A stretch of DNA of 14,826 nucleotides from SLJN01 sp964505385 (GCA_964505385.1 CAZDIA010000060.1:1-14826); one strand, 5' to 3'; shown: positions 1 through 6,933, counted from the stretch's first letter. Numbers and translations: made by a program. Notes: a model not told the origin generated them from the letters alone.

Positions 1-113
1 ATGCCAATTAATAGTTTTTGTTCACGCCACGCCGGGAAGGCCAGACCTAACAGGCCGTTGATTAAAAATCCCAGCAGGGGAATCCCGATAATAAATGGAA
101 TTAGTTCAGCCAA
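1..113 (-). CDS. nuoL: NADH-quinone oxidoreductase subunit L, N-terminus (partial)
   Basis: Partial gene running off the left edge; 37 codons are visible. The reading frame gives a hydrophobic first membrane segment with the motif ELIPFIIGIPLLGFLINGLL, typical of the start of NuoL, an antiporter-like proton-pumping subunit of complex I. It lies 61 nt downstream of nuoK on the same strand, the usual J-K-L order. The frame is closed upstream by a stop, and the only recognised start codon before the conserved segment is TTG at 111-113; no ATG or GTG is available. An AAGGA lies upstream but about 24 nt from this TTG, too far to be a normal ribosome site. Identity is secure from position and sequence; the exact start is less certain. 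Confidence 0.8.
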   Translation of the reverse strand, partial: MAELIPFIIGIPLLGFLINGLLGLAFPAWREQKLLIG

Positions 114-174
114 GAGGACGATACGATTTAGCTGTTATCCTTGTAAATGTTTTTCGGTTCTAAACAATCTATCA

Positions 175-477
175 TCACCATCGCAATAGATTTATGCGGG
201 TGATATCGACAGTAAGATTATTTCTGAAAATGGCGATTATAATAGCCAGGCCTACAGCTGCCTCGGCTGCGGCTACGCACAGGGAGAAAAACACGAGAAT
301 CTGCCCATGAACATCACCAAGATGCGCACTGAAAGAAACCAGGCTGAGGTTAACTGCGTTCAACATTAATTCTGCACACATGAATATTACGATGGCATTT
401 TTGCGGGTTAAAACGCCGATCACACCAATCGTAAAAATAATTGCACTGAGTGCCAGATACCAGTCTAAAGCAACCAT
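175..477 (-). CDS. nuoK: NADH-quinone oxidoreductase subunit K
   Basis: A 100-residue protein, the normal length for NuoK, with three membrane helices (about residues 5-25, 29-50 and 60-84). It forms part of the proton channel of complex I in the inner membrane. The helix-2 glutamate that is essential in this family is visible in IVIFMCAELMLNAVNL (Glu36), and the helix-3 glutamate in AAAEAAVGLAI (Glu72). The family signature GVLTRKN is present near residue 21. The ATG is 7 nt past the nuoJ stop, so the two are surely cotranscribed. No Shine-Dalgarno sequence precedes it (TTCAAATAAGCAGTAT). Confidence 0.95.
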   Translation of the reverse strand: MVALDWYLALSAIIFTIGVIGVLTRKNAIVIFMCAELMLNAVNLSLVSFSAHLGDVHGQILVFFSLCVAAAEAAVGLAIIIAIFRNNLTVDITRINLLRW

Positions 478-484
478 ATACTGC

Positions 485-988
485 TTATTTGAATTTGTGT
501 TGTGCCATCATAATTGCTCCCACAATGGCGGCAGTTAACAATATTGCTGTGACTTCAAAAGGAAGAATATAGGTAGTAAACAACTCATCACCTATAGCCT
601 CAACTGTGCCAGCCTGGACCATATCTTCATCAACAGGAGGAAGCGCATCAGCCATGCTGCCTGTAATGTAGAGTAACTGGGATAAAACGATCACCCCGAG
701 AATTACCGAAACAATATAGCGCAGGTTAATTTGGCTCAGAATGCTATCTTCATCTTCAACGTTAAGAAGCATAATCACAAACAAAAACAGAACCATAATA
801 GCACCTGCGTAAACAAGTACCTGTACTACAGCAAGAAACTGTGCCTTCAGCAACAGATATAATCCGGCGATGGACAGCAAATTGAGCACAAGAAACAGCG
901 CACTGTTTACCGTACTTCGGTTAAGGACCATGGCCAAAGCCGAAGCAATTGCAAGTGTTCCAAATAATATGAATAAATACGTTACCAT
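485..988 (-). CDS. nuoJ: NADH-quinone oxidoreductase subunit J
   Basis: A 167-residue, five-helix membrane subunit of complex I. The conserved helix-3 region of NuoJ is clear in VVQVLVYAGAIMVLFLFVIM (about residues 54-73), the pi-bulge helix linked to coupling of quinone reduction to proton movement. Length fits the family (about 165-200). It is the first gene of this minus-strand run: upstream lies a 178-nt gap and then the divergent MoxR ATPase gene, so nuoI and the peripheral-arm genes are not adjacent. I recall Rhodothermus marinus also splitting its complex I genes, with one operon starting at the nuoJ homologue nqo10. The leader has no Shine-Dalgarno sequence. Confidence 0.95.
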   Translation of the reverse strand: MVTYLFILFGTLAIASALAMVLNRSTVNSALFLVLNLLSIAGLYLLLKAQFLAVVQVLVYAGAIMVLFLFVIMLLNVEDEDSILSQINLRYIVSVILGVIVLSQLLYITGSMADALPPVDEDMVQAGTVEAIGDELFTTYILPFEVTAILLTAAIVGAIMMAQHKFK

Positions 989-1132
989 TGTATCTTTTGG
1001 GCTTAAAAAATGCGTCCTAAGGTAGCCAAATTTCGTAAGTGCATCAACCGATATTTTCAGGTTTTCACTAATCTGATTTGATAGCGATATCTGGTTAATT
1101 CTGCTGTTTTCTCAAAAAAATGCTATCATCCA

Positions 1133-1164
1133 CAAAGTTAAATCATCCCGAAATATTTAAACAA
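1133..1164 (-). promoter_or_regulatory. Candidate promoter for nuoJKL
   Basis: On the minus strand a TAACTTTG (1133-1140) matches the Bacteroidota -7 consensus TAnnTTTG exactly. A TTG lies 21 nt upstream (1162-1164), one more than the usual 17-20 spacing. It would give an approximately 140-nt leader for nuoJ, and the -33 element lies almost against the divergent moxR start. Assignment is by consensus only. Confidence 0.35.
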
Positions 1165-1166
1165 CC

Positions 1167-2168
1167 ATGCCACCAGAATTGGAATCAGGAACTGATATTA
1201 AAGAACGTATTCAGGATTATTTCCCCCTCATCAACCAGGTTTATGAAGAGCTGGATAAAGTAATAGTGGGGCAGCGTTATATGATCAACCGGTTGCTGAT
1301 AGGTTTACTTAGCAACGGCCATGTATTGCTGGAGGGAGTGCCGGGGCTTGCCAAAACGTTGACGGTTTCAAGCCTGGCTAAAGCTATCAATACCGAATTT
1401 CAGCGAATTCAATTCACCCCGGATTTATTACCGGCGGATCTGATCGGAACCCTGATTTATAATCAAAAAGAGGGTGATTTCATCGTCAAAAAAGGTCCGA
1501 TCTTTGCTAATTTAATTTTAGCTGATGAAATCAACCGCTCTCCAGCTAAAGTGCAGAGTGCCTTGCTGGAAGCTATGCAGGAGCGGCAGGTCACCATTGG
1601 TGATAATACCTTCCCTCTTGAAGATCCCTTTTTAGTGCTTGCCACTCAAAATCCGGTTGAGCAGGAAGGCACCTACCCCCTTCCGGAAGCACAGGTTGAC
1701 CGCTTTATGTTGAAGATTAAGGTGGGTTATCCTTCGTCGCAGGAAGAGTTGAAAATTATGCGGATGATGGCTACCACAAAAAAGCCATCTGAAATAATAC
1801 CGGTTTTACAACCACAACAAATTCTTGAGACAAGAGAACTGATAAATTCAATTTATATTGATCCGAAAATTGAACAATATATAGTAGATTTAGTTTGGGC
1901 TACACGCGCTCCTGAAGAATATAATGTACCGAATATTTCACAACTAATTGAATTCGGGGCTTCACCAAGAGCAACAATAAATCTGAGCCTCGCTGCACGT
2001 GCAAATGCATTCTTAAACCAAAAACCTTATGTATCTCCCGAAGATATAAGAGAAGTTGCTTATGACATTTTACGACACAGAATCATTTTATCTTATGAGG
2101 CTGAAGCAGAAGAAAAAACATCAGAAGATATTATCCATACTATTTTACATACAATACAAGTGCCATAA
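1167..2168 (+). CDS. MoxR-family AAA+ ATPase
   Basis: A 333-residue, full-length MoxR/RavA-type AAA+ ATPase, probably a cytoplasmic chaperone-like remodelling factor. Visible motifs: Walker A GVPGLAKT (57-64), Walker B LILADE (117-122) followed by the typical INRSPAK, sensor 1 ATQNP (159-163), arginine-finger region EAQVDRF (Arg179), and sensor 2 GASPRAT (Arg268), then a helical lid to the end. MoxR genes usually sit beside DUF58 and von Willebrand-A domain (Bat-type) genes. None is present here: the next gene is a small unknown protein and the upstream neighbour is divergent nuoJ. By hand count G+C falls from about 45% (1201-1800) to about 34% (1801-2160) inside the gene, and all four AGA arginine codons lie in the second part. 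The ATG at 1167 has no Shine-Dalgarno sequence. The client is unknown. Confidence 0.92.
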   Translation: MPPELESGTDIKERIQDYFPLINQVYEELDKVIVGQRYMINRLLIGLLSNGHVLLEGVPGLAKTLTVSSLAKAINTEFQRIQFTPDLLPADLIGTLIYNQKEGDFIVKKGPIFANLILADEINRSPAKVQSALLEAMQERQVTIGDNTFPLEDPFLVLATQNPVEQEGTYPLPEAQVDRFMLKIKVGYPSSQEELKIMRMMATTKKPSEIIPVLQPQQILETRELINSIYIDPKIEQYIVDLVWATRAPEEYNVPNISQLIEFGASPRATINLSLAARANAFLNQKPYVSPEDIREVAYDILRHRIILSYEAEAEEKTSEDIIHTILHTIQVP

Positions 2169-2189
2169 TATAGTTAATTGGACAGATCA

Positions 2190-2220
2190 TTGATTCACAC
2201 AGATGATTGTTGTATTTTTC
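2190..2220 (+). promoter_or_regulatory. Promoter of the small gene at 2255
   Basis: TTG (2190-2192), exactly 20 nt of spacer, then TATTTTTC (2213-2220). This fits the Bacteroidota sigma-factor pattern TTG-N17-20-TAnnTTT(G/C), and the same spacing and -7 octamer precede rpsT. Transcription would begin about 30 nt before the ATG at 2255. It lies between moxR and the small gene, indicating that the latter has its own transcript, and it excludes a TTG start at 2207, which lies upstream of the -7 box. Confidence 0.55.
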
Positions 2221-2254
2221 GCATGCACATATAAATCATAATTTAAACAGTATT

Positions 2255-2500
2255 ATGAAAATCAATTTTGTTCCCCGCTCTGAGATAAGAATTACGAAAA
2301 AAAGTTCTTCAAAATTTCGTGAATTGATAGATGCTCTAAACAAACTCGAACCCGGTGGAGAAGCTTTAGAAGTTTCTTTCAGTAACGAAAAAGAACTTAA
2401 TTCAATGCGTAATGTGGTCTATACCCACAACAGAGAAACCGGTGAAAAGATCAAAAGTGGCAAAGATTCTGTGAATAATAAGGTTTATTTTTACAAATAA
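2255..2500 (+). CDS. Small basic protein of unknown function
   Basis: An 81-residue basic protein that I do not recognise as a named family. Reading order: a short strand-like start (MKINFVP), a Lys/Ser-rich stretch (KKSSSK), a predicted helix FRELIDALNKLEPG, a strand-like ALEVSFS, then a helix-to-basic tail with THNRETGEKIKSGKD and a final VYFYK. There are no cysteines, signal peptide or membrane segment. The composition and the basic C-terminus would suit a nucleic-acid-binding or phage-type accessory protein, but that is only an impression. The ATG at 2255 is chosen because a good promoter ends at 2220. It is closed by a strong terminator 31 nt after the stop, so it appears to be a self-contained single-gene transcript. 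Like the moxR 3' part it is A+T-rich. Confidence 0.7.
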   Translation: MKINFVPRSEIRITKKSSSKFRELIDALNKLEPGGEALEVSFSNEKELNSMRNVVYTHNRETGEKIKSGKDSVNNKVYFYK

Positions 2501-2531
2501 AGCCACTATCACATACGTTTCGCGATTTTAA

Positions 2532-2557
2532 GGGCATCTTTTGGATGTCCTTTTTTA
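2532..2557 (+). terminator. Rho-independent terminator after the small gene
   Basis: GGGCATC (2532-2538), loop TTTTG, GATGTCC (2544-2550) forms a 7-bp stem with one G-T pair, followed directly by TTTTTT (2551-2556). It lies 31 nt after the stop codon at 2500. Confidence 0.85.
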
Positions 2558-2634
2558 TTTTACTCAAACATCCCTTAGAATATTACTGCAATTACTACAA
2601 CAATCATTTCATTACCTGCAACCGTATTTTAAAG

Positions 2635-2677
2635 TCCTGACAAATTTAATTAAGATTATTTATTAAAATTGTCAGGA
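2635..2677. repeat. 16-bp inverted repeat in the 2501-2786 gap
   Basis: TCCTGACAAATTTAAT (2635-2650) and ATTAAAATTGTCAGGA (2662-2677) are inverted copies differing at one position, separated by 11 nt. No T-run follows on either strand, so it is not a standard terminator. It lies in the 286-nt gap between the small gene and the 3' end of nadA, where I see no coding frame. It could be an operator, a structured RNA, or a remnant of a small mobile element; no target duplication is obvious. Confidence 0.7.
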
Positions 2678-2786
2678 TGGTTTGCATCAGGAGAAACTTC
2701 CGGTAGCATTGAATTAACAGACAGGTTCCATACCGGTAATATTCACCATGAATATTGGTGATTCATCCTTCCCAGCCAACACTAAC

Positions 2787-3824
2787 TCAGCTCATCTCAA
2801 GCATTCTGTCCAGCGATGATTTCGCTCTCAGGCGAATTTTTTCATCTATTTCAATTTGCACCCGATCATTTCTGAGACTCTCTAAAGTATCTTCAAGGGT
2901 AATCTGATTCATGTGTGGGCATCGAATGCTGCATAATCCGAGCATCTCTTTATCTTTATTTTCGGCAGCGATATTATCACCCATACTGCATTCGGTCAGA
3001 AGCAAATAGCGTTTTGCATCTGAGTTTTTCACATAATTAATCATAGCAGAGGTAGAGCCGCTGTAATCCGATTCTTCCACTACTTCCGGTGAACATTCCG
3101 GGTGAGCCAGCACTAATGCATCCGGGAATTGTTTCCTGACATTTTCAACATCGCTAACTGTGAATTGGTCATGGACTTCACATCTGCCATTCCAAATTAC
3201 CATCGTATCGTTGTTTTCAATATTCTGCCCGGGATAAATAACTTTTTTACCGGTTTCCGCGGCGATATTTTTAGCTAAAAACTCATCAGGCAGACAGATA
3301 ACCGTATCAGACTCAAGCTGGTTTACGATTTTTGCAGCGTTACTTGAAGTGCAGCATATATCCGTTTCTGCCTTAACCTCGGCGTAGGTATTTACATATG
3401 TAACAACCGGAACACCGGGATACTGCTCTTTAAGTTTCCTCACATCTTCAGCGGTTATGCTTGCAGCCAACGAGCAACCAGCCTCATCAGCCGGGAGCAA
3501 GACCATTTTGTCCGGGCTAAGAATTTTGGCTGTTTCTGCCATAAATTCCACACCGCAAAAAACAATCCGGTCGGCATTTGTTTCAGCTGATATTTTGCTC
3601 AAGCCGAGTGAGTCGCCAACATAATCCGGTATGCTGTGATACAGCGCCGGCTCCATATAGTTATGGCCGAGAATTATCGCATTCTTTTCCTTTTTAATCC
3701 GGTTGATTTCGAAAGCTATCTCAGCTTTTAGCAGAATTTCCGCCTCAGGAACAATTCCCTCAAGCTTATACTTGAGTTCTTCAGTTGTCTGGTTAAGCGT
3801 ATCGGCTGGGTGTATCCGTTCCAT
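2787..3824 (-). CDS. nadA: Quinolinate synthase A
   Basis: A 345-residue quinolinate synthase, which condenses iminoaspartate with dihydroxyacetone phosphate to quinolinate in de novo NAD synthesis. Conserved pieces: LGHNYMEPALYH near residue 52, GVEFMAETAKIL (91-102), VTYVNTYAEVKAE (141-153), CCTSSNA (157-163), HPECSPEV (241-248), GSTSAMINYV (256-265) and TECSMGDN (277-284). The three cysteines expected to hold the oxygen-sensitive [4Fe-4S] cluster correspond to Cys117 (EAGCSLA), Cys215 (NGRCEVHD) and Cys302 (RCPHM). Length matches the family. nadB and nadC are not in this window. A strong terminator separates it from rpsA upstream and leaves only about 22 nt before the ATG. I see no clear promoter there, so it may depend on readthrough or a weak site. 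Confidence 0.95.
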   Translation of the reverse strand: MERIHPADTLNQTTEELKYKLEGIVPEAEILLKAEIAFEINRIKKEKNAIILGHNYMEPALYHSIPDYVGDSLGLSKISAETNADRIVFCGVEFMAETAKILSPDKMVLLPADEAGCSLAASITAEDVRKLKEQYPGVPVVTYVNTYAEVKAETDICCTSSNAAKIVNQLESDTVICLPDEFLAKNIAAETGKKVIYPGQNIENNDTMVIWNGRCEVHDQFTVSDVENVRKQFPDALVLAHPECSPEVVEESDYSGSTSAMINYVKNSDAKRYLLLTECSMGDNIAAENKDKEMLGLCSIRCPHMNQITLEDTLESLRNDRVQIEIDEKIRLRAKSSLDRMLEMS

Positions 3825-3845
3825 ATTTTTCTAAACAAGATATGA

Positions 3846-3880
3846 CAAAAAAAGAGGAGGCGCCTCTTTGCACCTCCTCA
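3846..3880 (-). terminator. Rho-independent terminator of rpsA
   Basis: Read on the minus strand: GAGGAGG (3873-3879), a 12-nt loop, CCTCCTC (3854-3860), then seven T residues (3847-3853). A perfect 7-bp G+C-rich stem plus T-run. The loop side contains the self-complementary GAGGCGCCTC, so an alternative stem exists. It lies 38 nt past the rpsA stop and just before the nadA start. Confidence 0.9.
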
Positions 3881-3917
3881 TCCATTTTTCAATCATAAAA
3901 CTGAAAAACCGGCTATA

Positions 3918-6122
3918 TTATTTTTTCTCCTCGGATTCTTCGGAGCTGTCTGTGTCCTCCGTAGAATCTTCTTCAGATTTTGAATCTTCTTCTGCTTTGG
4001 CTTCAGTTTTACCGGTTTCAGTTTCTTCTGAGTCTGAATCTTCAGCCTTAGTAGATTCTGACTTTTTACTTTGAGCCTTGGATTTGGATTTCGACTTGGT
4101 TTCTTTTTCCTCCTCCTTTTTGGCTTCCTCCTCAGAATCCTTCTCTTCTTCCTTCTTAACTGAAGCTTCCTCTTTGTCCTGAAGCTGCTGTTTCAGGTCT
4201 TCAAGACCGGACATCTCCCCAAGAGTCATTGCTCCTGAAGATTCAGAAGCAGATGTGGAAGATTTCTTTTTAGATTTCTTTGTCTGCTTAGACTTTTTCT
4301 CCTCATCTTTGAGCGTGCCAACCTGTGCTTCACTCAAAGTGATGTTTTTGCTGGTTTCATCAAACTCAATTACAACCGCTTTAATTTCGTCGGCTTCATT
4401 ATAATTTTGTTGATGATCACCTTCCTGAGCCACTTCTTTTGCCGGCATAAAAGCCTCAACTCCCAACGGAAGTTTGACGAATACGCCTTTTTCCGTAGTT
4501 CGGGTAACCTCACCGGTCACTTCGTTGCCACGGGCATATTCAATTGCAAACTTTTCCCAGGGATTATCTTCAATTTGTTTGTGACCCAGCGAAATCCGGC
4601 GATTGTCAAAATCAACTGAAAGGATGGATACCTCGAGTTCATCACCTTTATTTACTACCTCACTCGGGTGATTGATCTTCTCGGTCCAGCTTAAATCGGA
4701 GATGTGAACCAAGCCGTCAATACCGGGTTCGAGTTCAACAAAGACACCGAAATTGGTGAGATTTCGAACGACTCCGGTATGCTTGGAACCAATCGGGAAT
4801 CGATCCAGCAGATTCTCCCACGGATCTTCCTGAAGTTGTTTTACTCCAAGCGATACTTTTTTCTCATCCTTGTTGATGTTGAGCACCACACATTCGATCA
4901 CCTCATTTTTCTCAACAAGTTGAGAAGGGTGCTTAATGTGCTGTGTCCAGGACATCTCGCTGATATGAACCAGTCCCTCTACACCTTTTTCAAGCTCAAT
5001 AAAGGCACCGTAATCAGCGATGGATACAACCTTACCCTGCACGCGCTCTTTTTCCGGATACTTCTTGTCGATCTCATCCCACGGATGTGGCTGAAGTTGT
5101 TTGAGTCCCAGAGAAATACGTTTTCTTTCCTCATCATACTCCAGAACCACTACATTCAGCTTCTGATCCAGCCGCACGATTTCCGATGGATGCTCAACGC
5201 GGCCCCATGACAGGTCGGTGATGTGCAGCAGGCCGTCAACGCCACCGAGATCAATAAATACACCGAAGTCGGTAATGTTTTTGACAATTCCTTCGAGAAT
5301 TTGTCCGGGCTCCATGCTGGCAAGAATCTGCTCTCTCTGTTCTTCAAGGTCAGATTCAACCAGTGCGCGGTGGGATACAACTACATTTTCGCTTGAGAGA
5401 TTCAGCTTCACAACCATGAACTCCATGGTTCGCCCTACGTAGGCGTCAAAATCGCGTACCGGACGCACATCAATTTGAGAGCCGGGCAGGAATGCGTCGA
5501 TTCCATTAATATCGACAACCATACCACCCTTAATGCGCCGCTTAATATATCCCTCAATTACCTTTTCATTTTCATGATATTCTTCAATCATCTGCCACGT
5601 GCGCAGGGTATCGGCTTTCTTACGTGACAGGACAAGCTGACCTTCGCGGTCTTCTACTTTATCTAAAAATACTTCAATTTCATCACCGGGTTCGATGGTT
5701 TCATTGTCCCGGAATTCATTGAGCGGAACAATGCCCTCAGATTTGAATCCAATATCTACGATTACATACTTATCGTCTTTCGAGACTACCCGGCCGGTAA
5801 CAATTTCTTTCTCGGTAATGGAACTGAGCGTTCCCTCATACATCTCTACCAGTTCATCATACTCGTCATCCTGGTAATCGATGCTTTGCTGTTCCAGCTC
5901 ATCAAGAGAATAGACTTTATCACTTGGTTCTCCGGAAAACGATGGTATCTGTCCATTTTCCGCTTGATGTGCAGCTTCTGCTTCCTCAGAAGTCTGCGTT
6001 TCTTCGTCAGCTGTTTCCTGAACCTCTTTTTCCTCAGCTTCTTTCTGTGCAGCTTCGGTTGAAACAGCTTCCTGAGTTTGTTGTTCCTCGGTGGTTTCTT
6101 CTTTTTTTATCTCATCGGTCAT
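3918..6122 (-). CDS. rpsA: 30S ribosomal protein S1 with acidic extensions
   Basis: A 734-residue S1 protein, which binds mRNA on the 30S subunit during initiation. Six S1 (OB-fold) domains are visible at about residues 104-168, 187-253, 273-341, 358-427, 445-514 and 532-598. Domains 3-5 carry the clearest signatures (FGVFIDLGGVDGLLHITDLSW; YGAFIELEKGVEGLVHISEMSW; FGVFVELEPGIDGLVHISDLSW). It is much longer than the 557-residue E. coli protein because of a roughly 90-residue Glu/Gln-rich N-terminal segment and a roughly 134-residue Lys/Ser/Glu tail (601-734). The tail contains one non-repetitive island, AMTLGEMSGLEDLKQQLQ (631-648). It follows cmk on the same strand, a very common pairing. The ATG follows CCCAGGAATACTCA, whose AGGA is about 7 nt away, one of the few near-Shine-Dalgarno sequences here. 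Confidence 0.96.
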   Translation of the reverse strand: MTDEIKKEETTEEQQTQEAVSTEAAQKEAEEKEVQETADEETQTSEEAEAAHQAENGQIPSFSGEPSDKVYSLDELEQQSIDYQDDEYDELVEMYEGTLSSITEKEIVTGRVVSKDDKYVIVDIGFKSEGIVPLNEFRDNETIEPGDEIEVFLDKVEDREGQLVLSRKKADTLRTWQMIEEYHENEKVIEGYIKRRIKGGMVVDINGIDAFLPGSQIDVRPVRDFDAYVGRTMEFMVVKLNLSSENVVVSHRALVESDLEEQREQILASMEPGQILEGIVKNITDFGVFIDLGGVDGLLHITDLSWGRVEHPSEIVRLDQKLNVVVLEYDEERKRISLGLKQLQPHPWDEIDKKYPEKERVQGKVVSIADYGAFIELEKGVEGLVHISEMSWTQHIKHPSQLVEKNEVIECVVLNINKDEKKVSLGVKQLQEDPWENLLDRFPIGSKHTGVVRNLTNFGVFVELEPGIDGLVHISDLSWTEKINHPSEVVNKGDELEVSILSVDFDNRRISLGHKQIEDNPWEKFAIEYARGNEVTGEVTRTTEKGVFVKLPLGVEAFMPAKEVAQEGDHQQNYNEADEIKAVVIEFDETSKNITLSEAQVGTLKDEEKKSKQTKKSKKKSSTSASESSGAMTLGEMSGLEDLKQQLQDKEEASVKKEEEKDSEEEAKKEEEKETKSKSKSKAQSKKSESTKAEDSDSEETETGKTEAKAEEDSKSEEDSTEDTDSSEESEEKK

Positions 6123-6236
6123 TGAGTATTCCTGGGTATTTATTTGCCTCGCCTCAATCAGTTCAGAAATAAGGCGGGATTAGAGTTTATGGTTAAGGTT
6201 TTAGTTTACATTACGAATAAAATGAAACGAACAATT

Positions 6237-6276
6237 AAGCTCTTCATTGAGTTCAAGAGCTTAGATCTTTTGAACT
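6237..6276 (-). promoter_or_regulatory. Mutually exclusive hairpins at the cmk/rpsA junction
   Basis: In the minus-strand RNA three segments follow each other: AGUUCAAAAG (6276-6267), AAGCUCUUGAACU (6262-6250) and AAGAGCUU (6244-6237). Segment 2 can pair with segment 1 (9 of 10 bp) or with segment 3 (8 perfect bp, 10-nt loop), but not both fully, because the bases at 6255-6259 are shared. The cmk stop codon (6253-6255) lies inside segment 2. Only a loosely U-rich stretch follows, so terminator function is unproven; mRNA processing or S1-dependent control are alternatives. Confidence 0.4.
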
Positions 6277-6933
6277 TGATCGCTTTCTTTGGATTGCCTC
6301 AGTTATTTTGTTTACCTGGCTATCAAAAGAAAGAGATGTAGTATCCAGCTCGAAGGCATCCGTTGCTTTCTTCAGCGGAGCCTCCCGGCGTGTAGAATCT
6401 GTCTCATCGCGTTGCATTAAATTCTGCCGGACTTTCCGGAAGAAATTCCCGGATTGATCCGGTTTTTCTTCCTGTTCGAGCAGGCGCCTTCTGGCACGTT
6501 CATCCAGATCAGCTGTTAAAAAGAATTTGAGGTCAGCCTCGGGAAAAACTACCGTGCCAAGGTCTCTGCCCTCAGCAATACATTCTTTGTCTTTAACTGC
6601 TTTCCTTAATTCAAGCATCACCTGATGCCTGACTTCCGGCATTGCCGCAACTTCACTCACAACTTCATTCACTTCTTCTGAGCGCAATGAGCTTGTCACA
6701 TCGCGGCCGTATAAATAAACCCGCGATTCGTCGCGGTGGAATTCAAACTGCAACGGTTTGTTCGCAATGGCTTCAAAGAACGAAGTTTTATCCCTGCCAA
6801 CCTGATTGTATAGAACGGCAAAACCACGGTACATCGCTCCGGAATCGACATAATCGATGCCGGATTTTCTTGCAACTGCTTTGGCAGTGCTGCTTTTACC
6901 GGCTCCCGCCGGCCCGTCTATTACTACAATCAT
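6253..6933 (-). CDS. cmk: Cytidylate kinase
   Basis: A 226-residue (d)CMP kinase, making (d)CDP from (d)CMP and ATP in the cytoplasm. The P-loop GPAGAGKSS is at residues 7-15, followed by the family motif YVDSGAMYRG (28-37). The CMP-binding and catalytic region has GRDVTSSLRSEEV and IAEGRDLGTVVFP, and the mobile lid has ARRRLLEQ and RDETDSTRREAPL. Length is normal. It lies 130 nt upstream of rpsA on the same strand. The ATG follows GTCTGTATCC, with no Shine-Dalgarno sequence. The C-terminus ends in a Ser/Lys-rich tail whose last codons take part in the hairpins described at 6237-6276. Confidence 0.96.
   Translation of the reverse strand: MIVVIDGPAGAGKSSTAKAVARKSGIDYVDSGAMYRGFAVLYNQVGRDKTSFFEAIANKPLQFEFHRDESRVYLYGRDVTSSLRSEEVNEVVSEVAAMPEVRHQVMLELRKAVKDKECIAEGRDLGTVVFPEADLKFFLTADLDERARRRLLEQEEKPDQSGNFFRKVRQNLMQRDETDSTRREAPLKKATDAFELDTTSLSFDSQVNKITEAIQRKRSSSKDLSS

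Noticed and set aside
1..189. A 62-codon plus-strand open frame at the left edge.
   Set aside because: It is antisense to the nuoL start and the nuoK/nuoL gap, and its translation has no recognisable features.
2207..2254. A TTG start 16 codons upstream of the ATG for the small gene.
   Set aside because: It lies upstream of the -7 box of the promoter at 2190-2220, and the extra residues are His/Asn-rich with no support. ATG at 2255 is preferred.
2743..2761. Hairpin TCACCA/TGGTGA 26 nt past the nadA stop, considered as its terminator.
   Set aside because: Only a 6-bp stem and no T-run on the minus strand. It is compatible with chance in A+T-rich DNA.
4704..5210. A 168-codon open frame on the plus strand opposite rpsA, with other long frames opposite rpsA and clpC (e.g. 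10834-11346 minus).
   Set aside because: They lie wholly antisense to clearly conserved domains and give low-complexity or unfamiliar translations with no promoter, so they are by-products of the codon pattern of the real genes.
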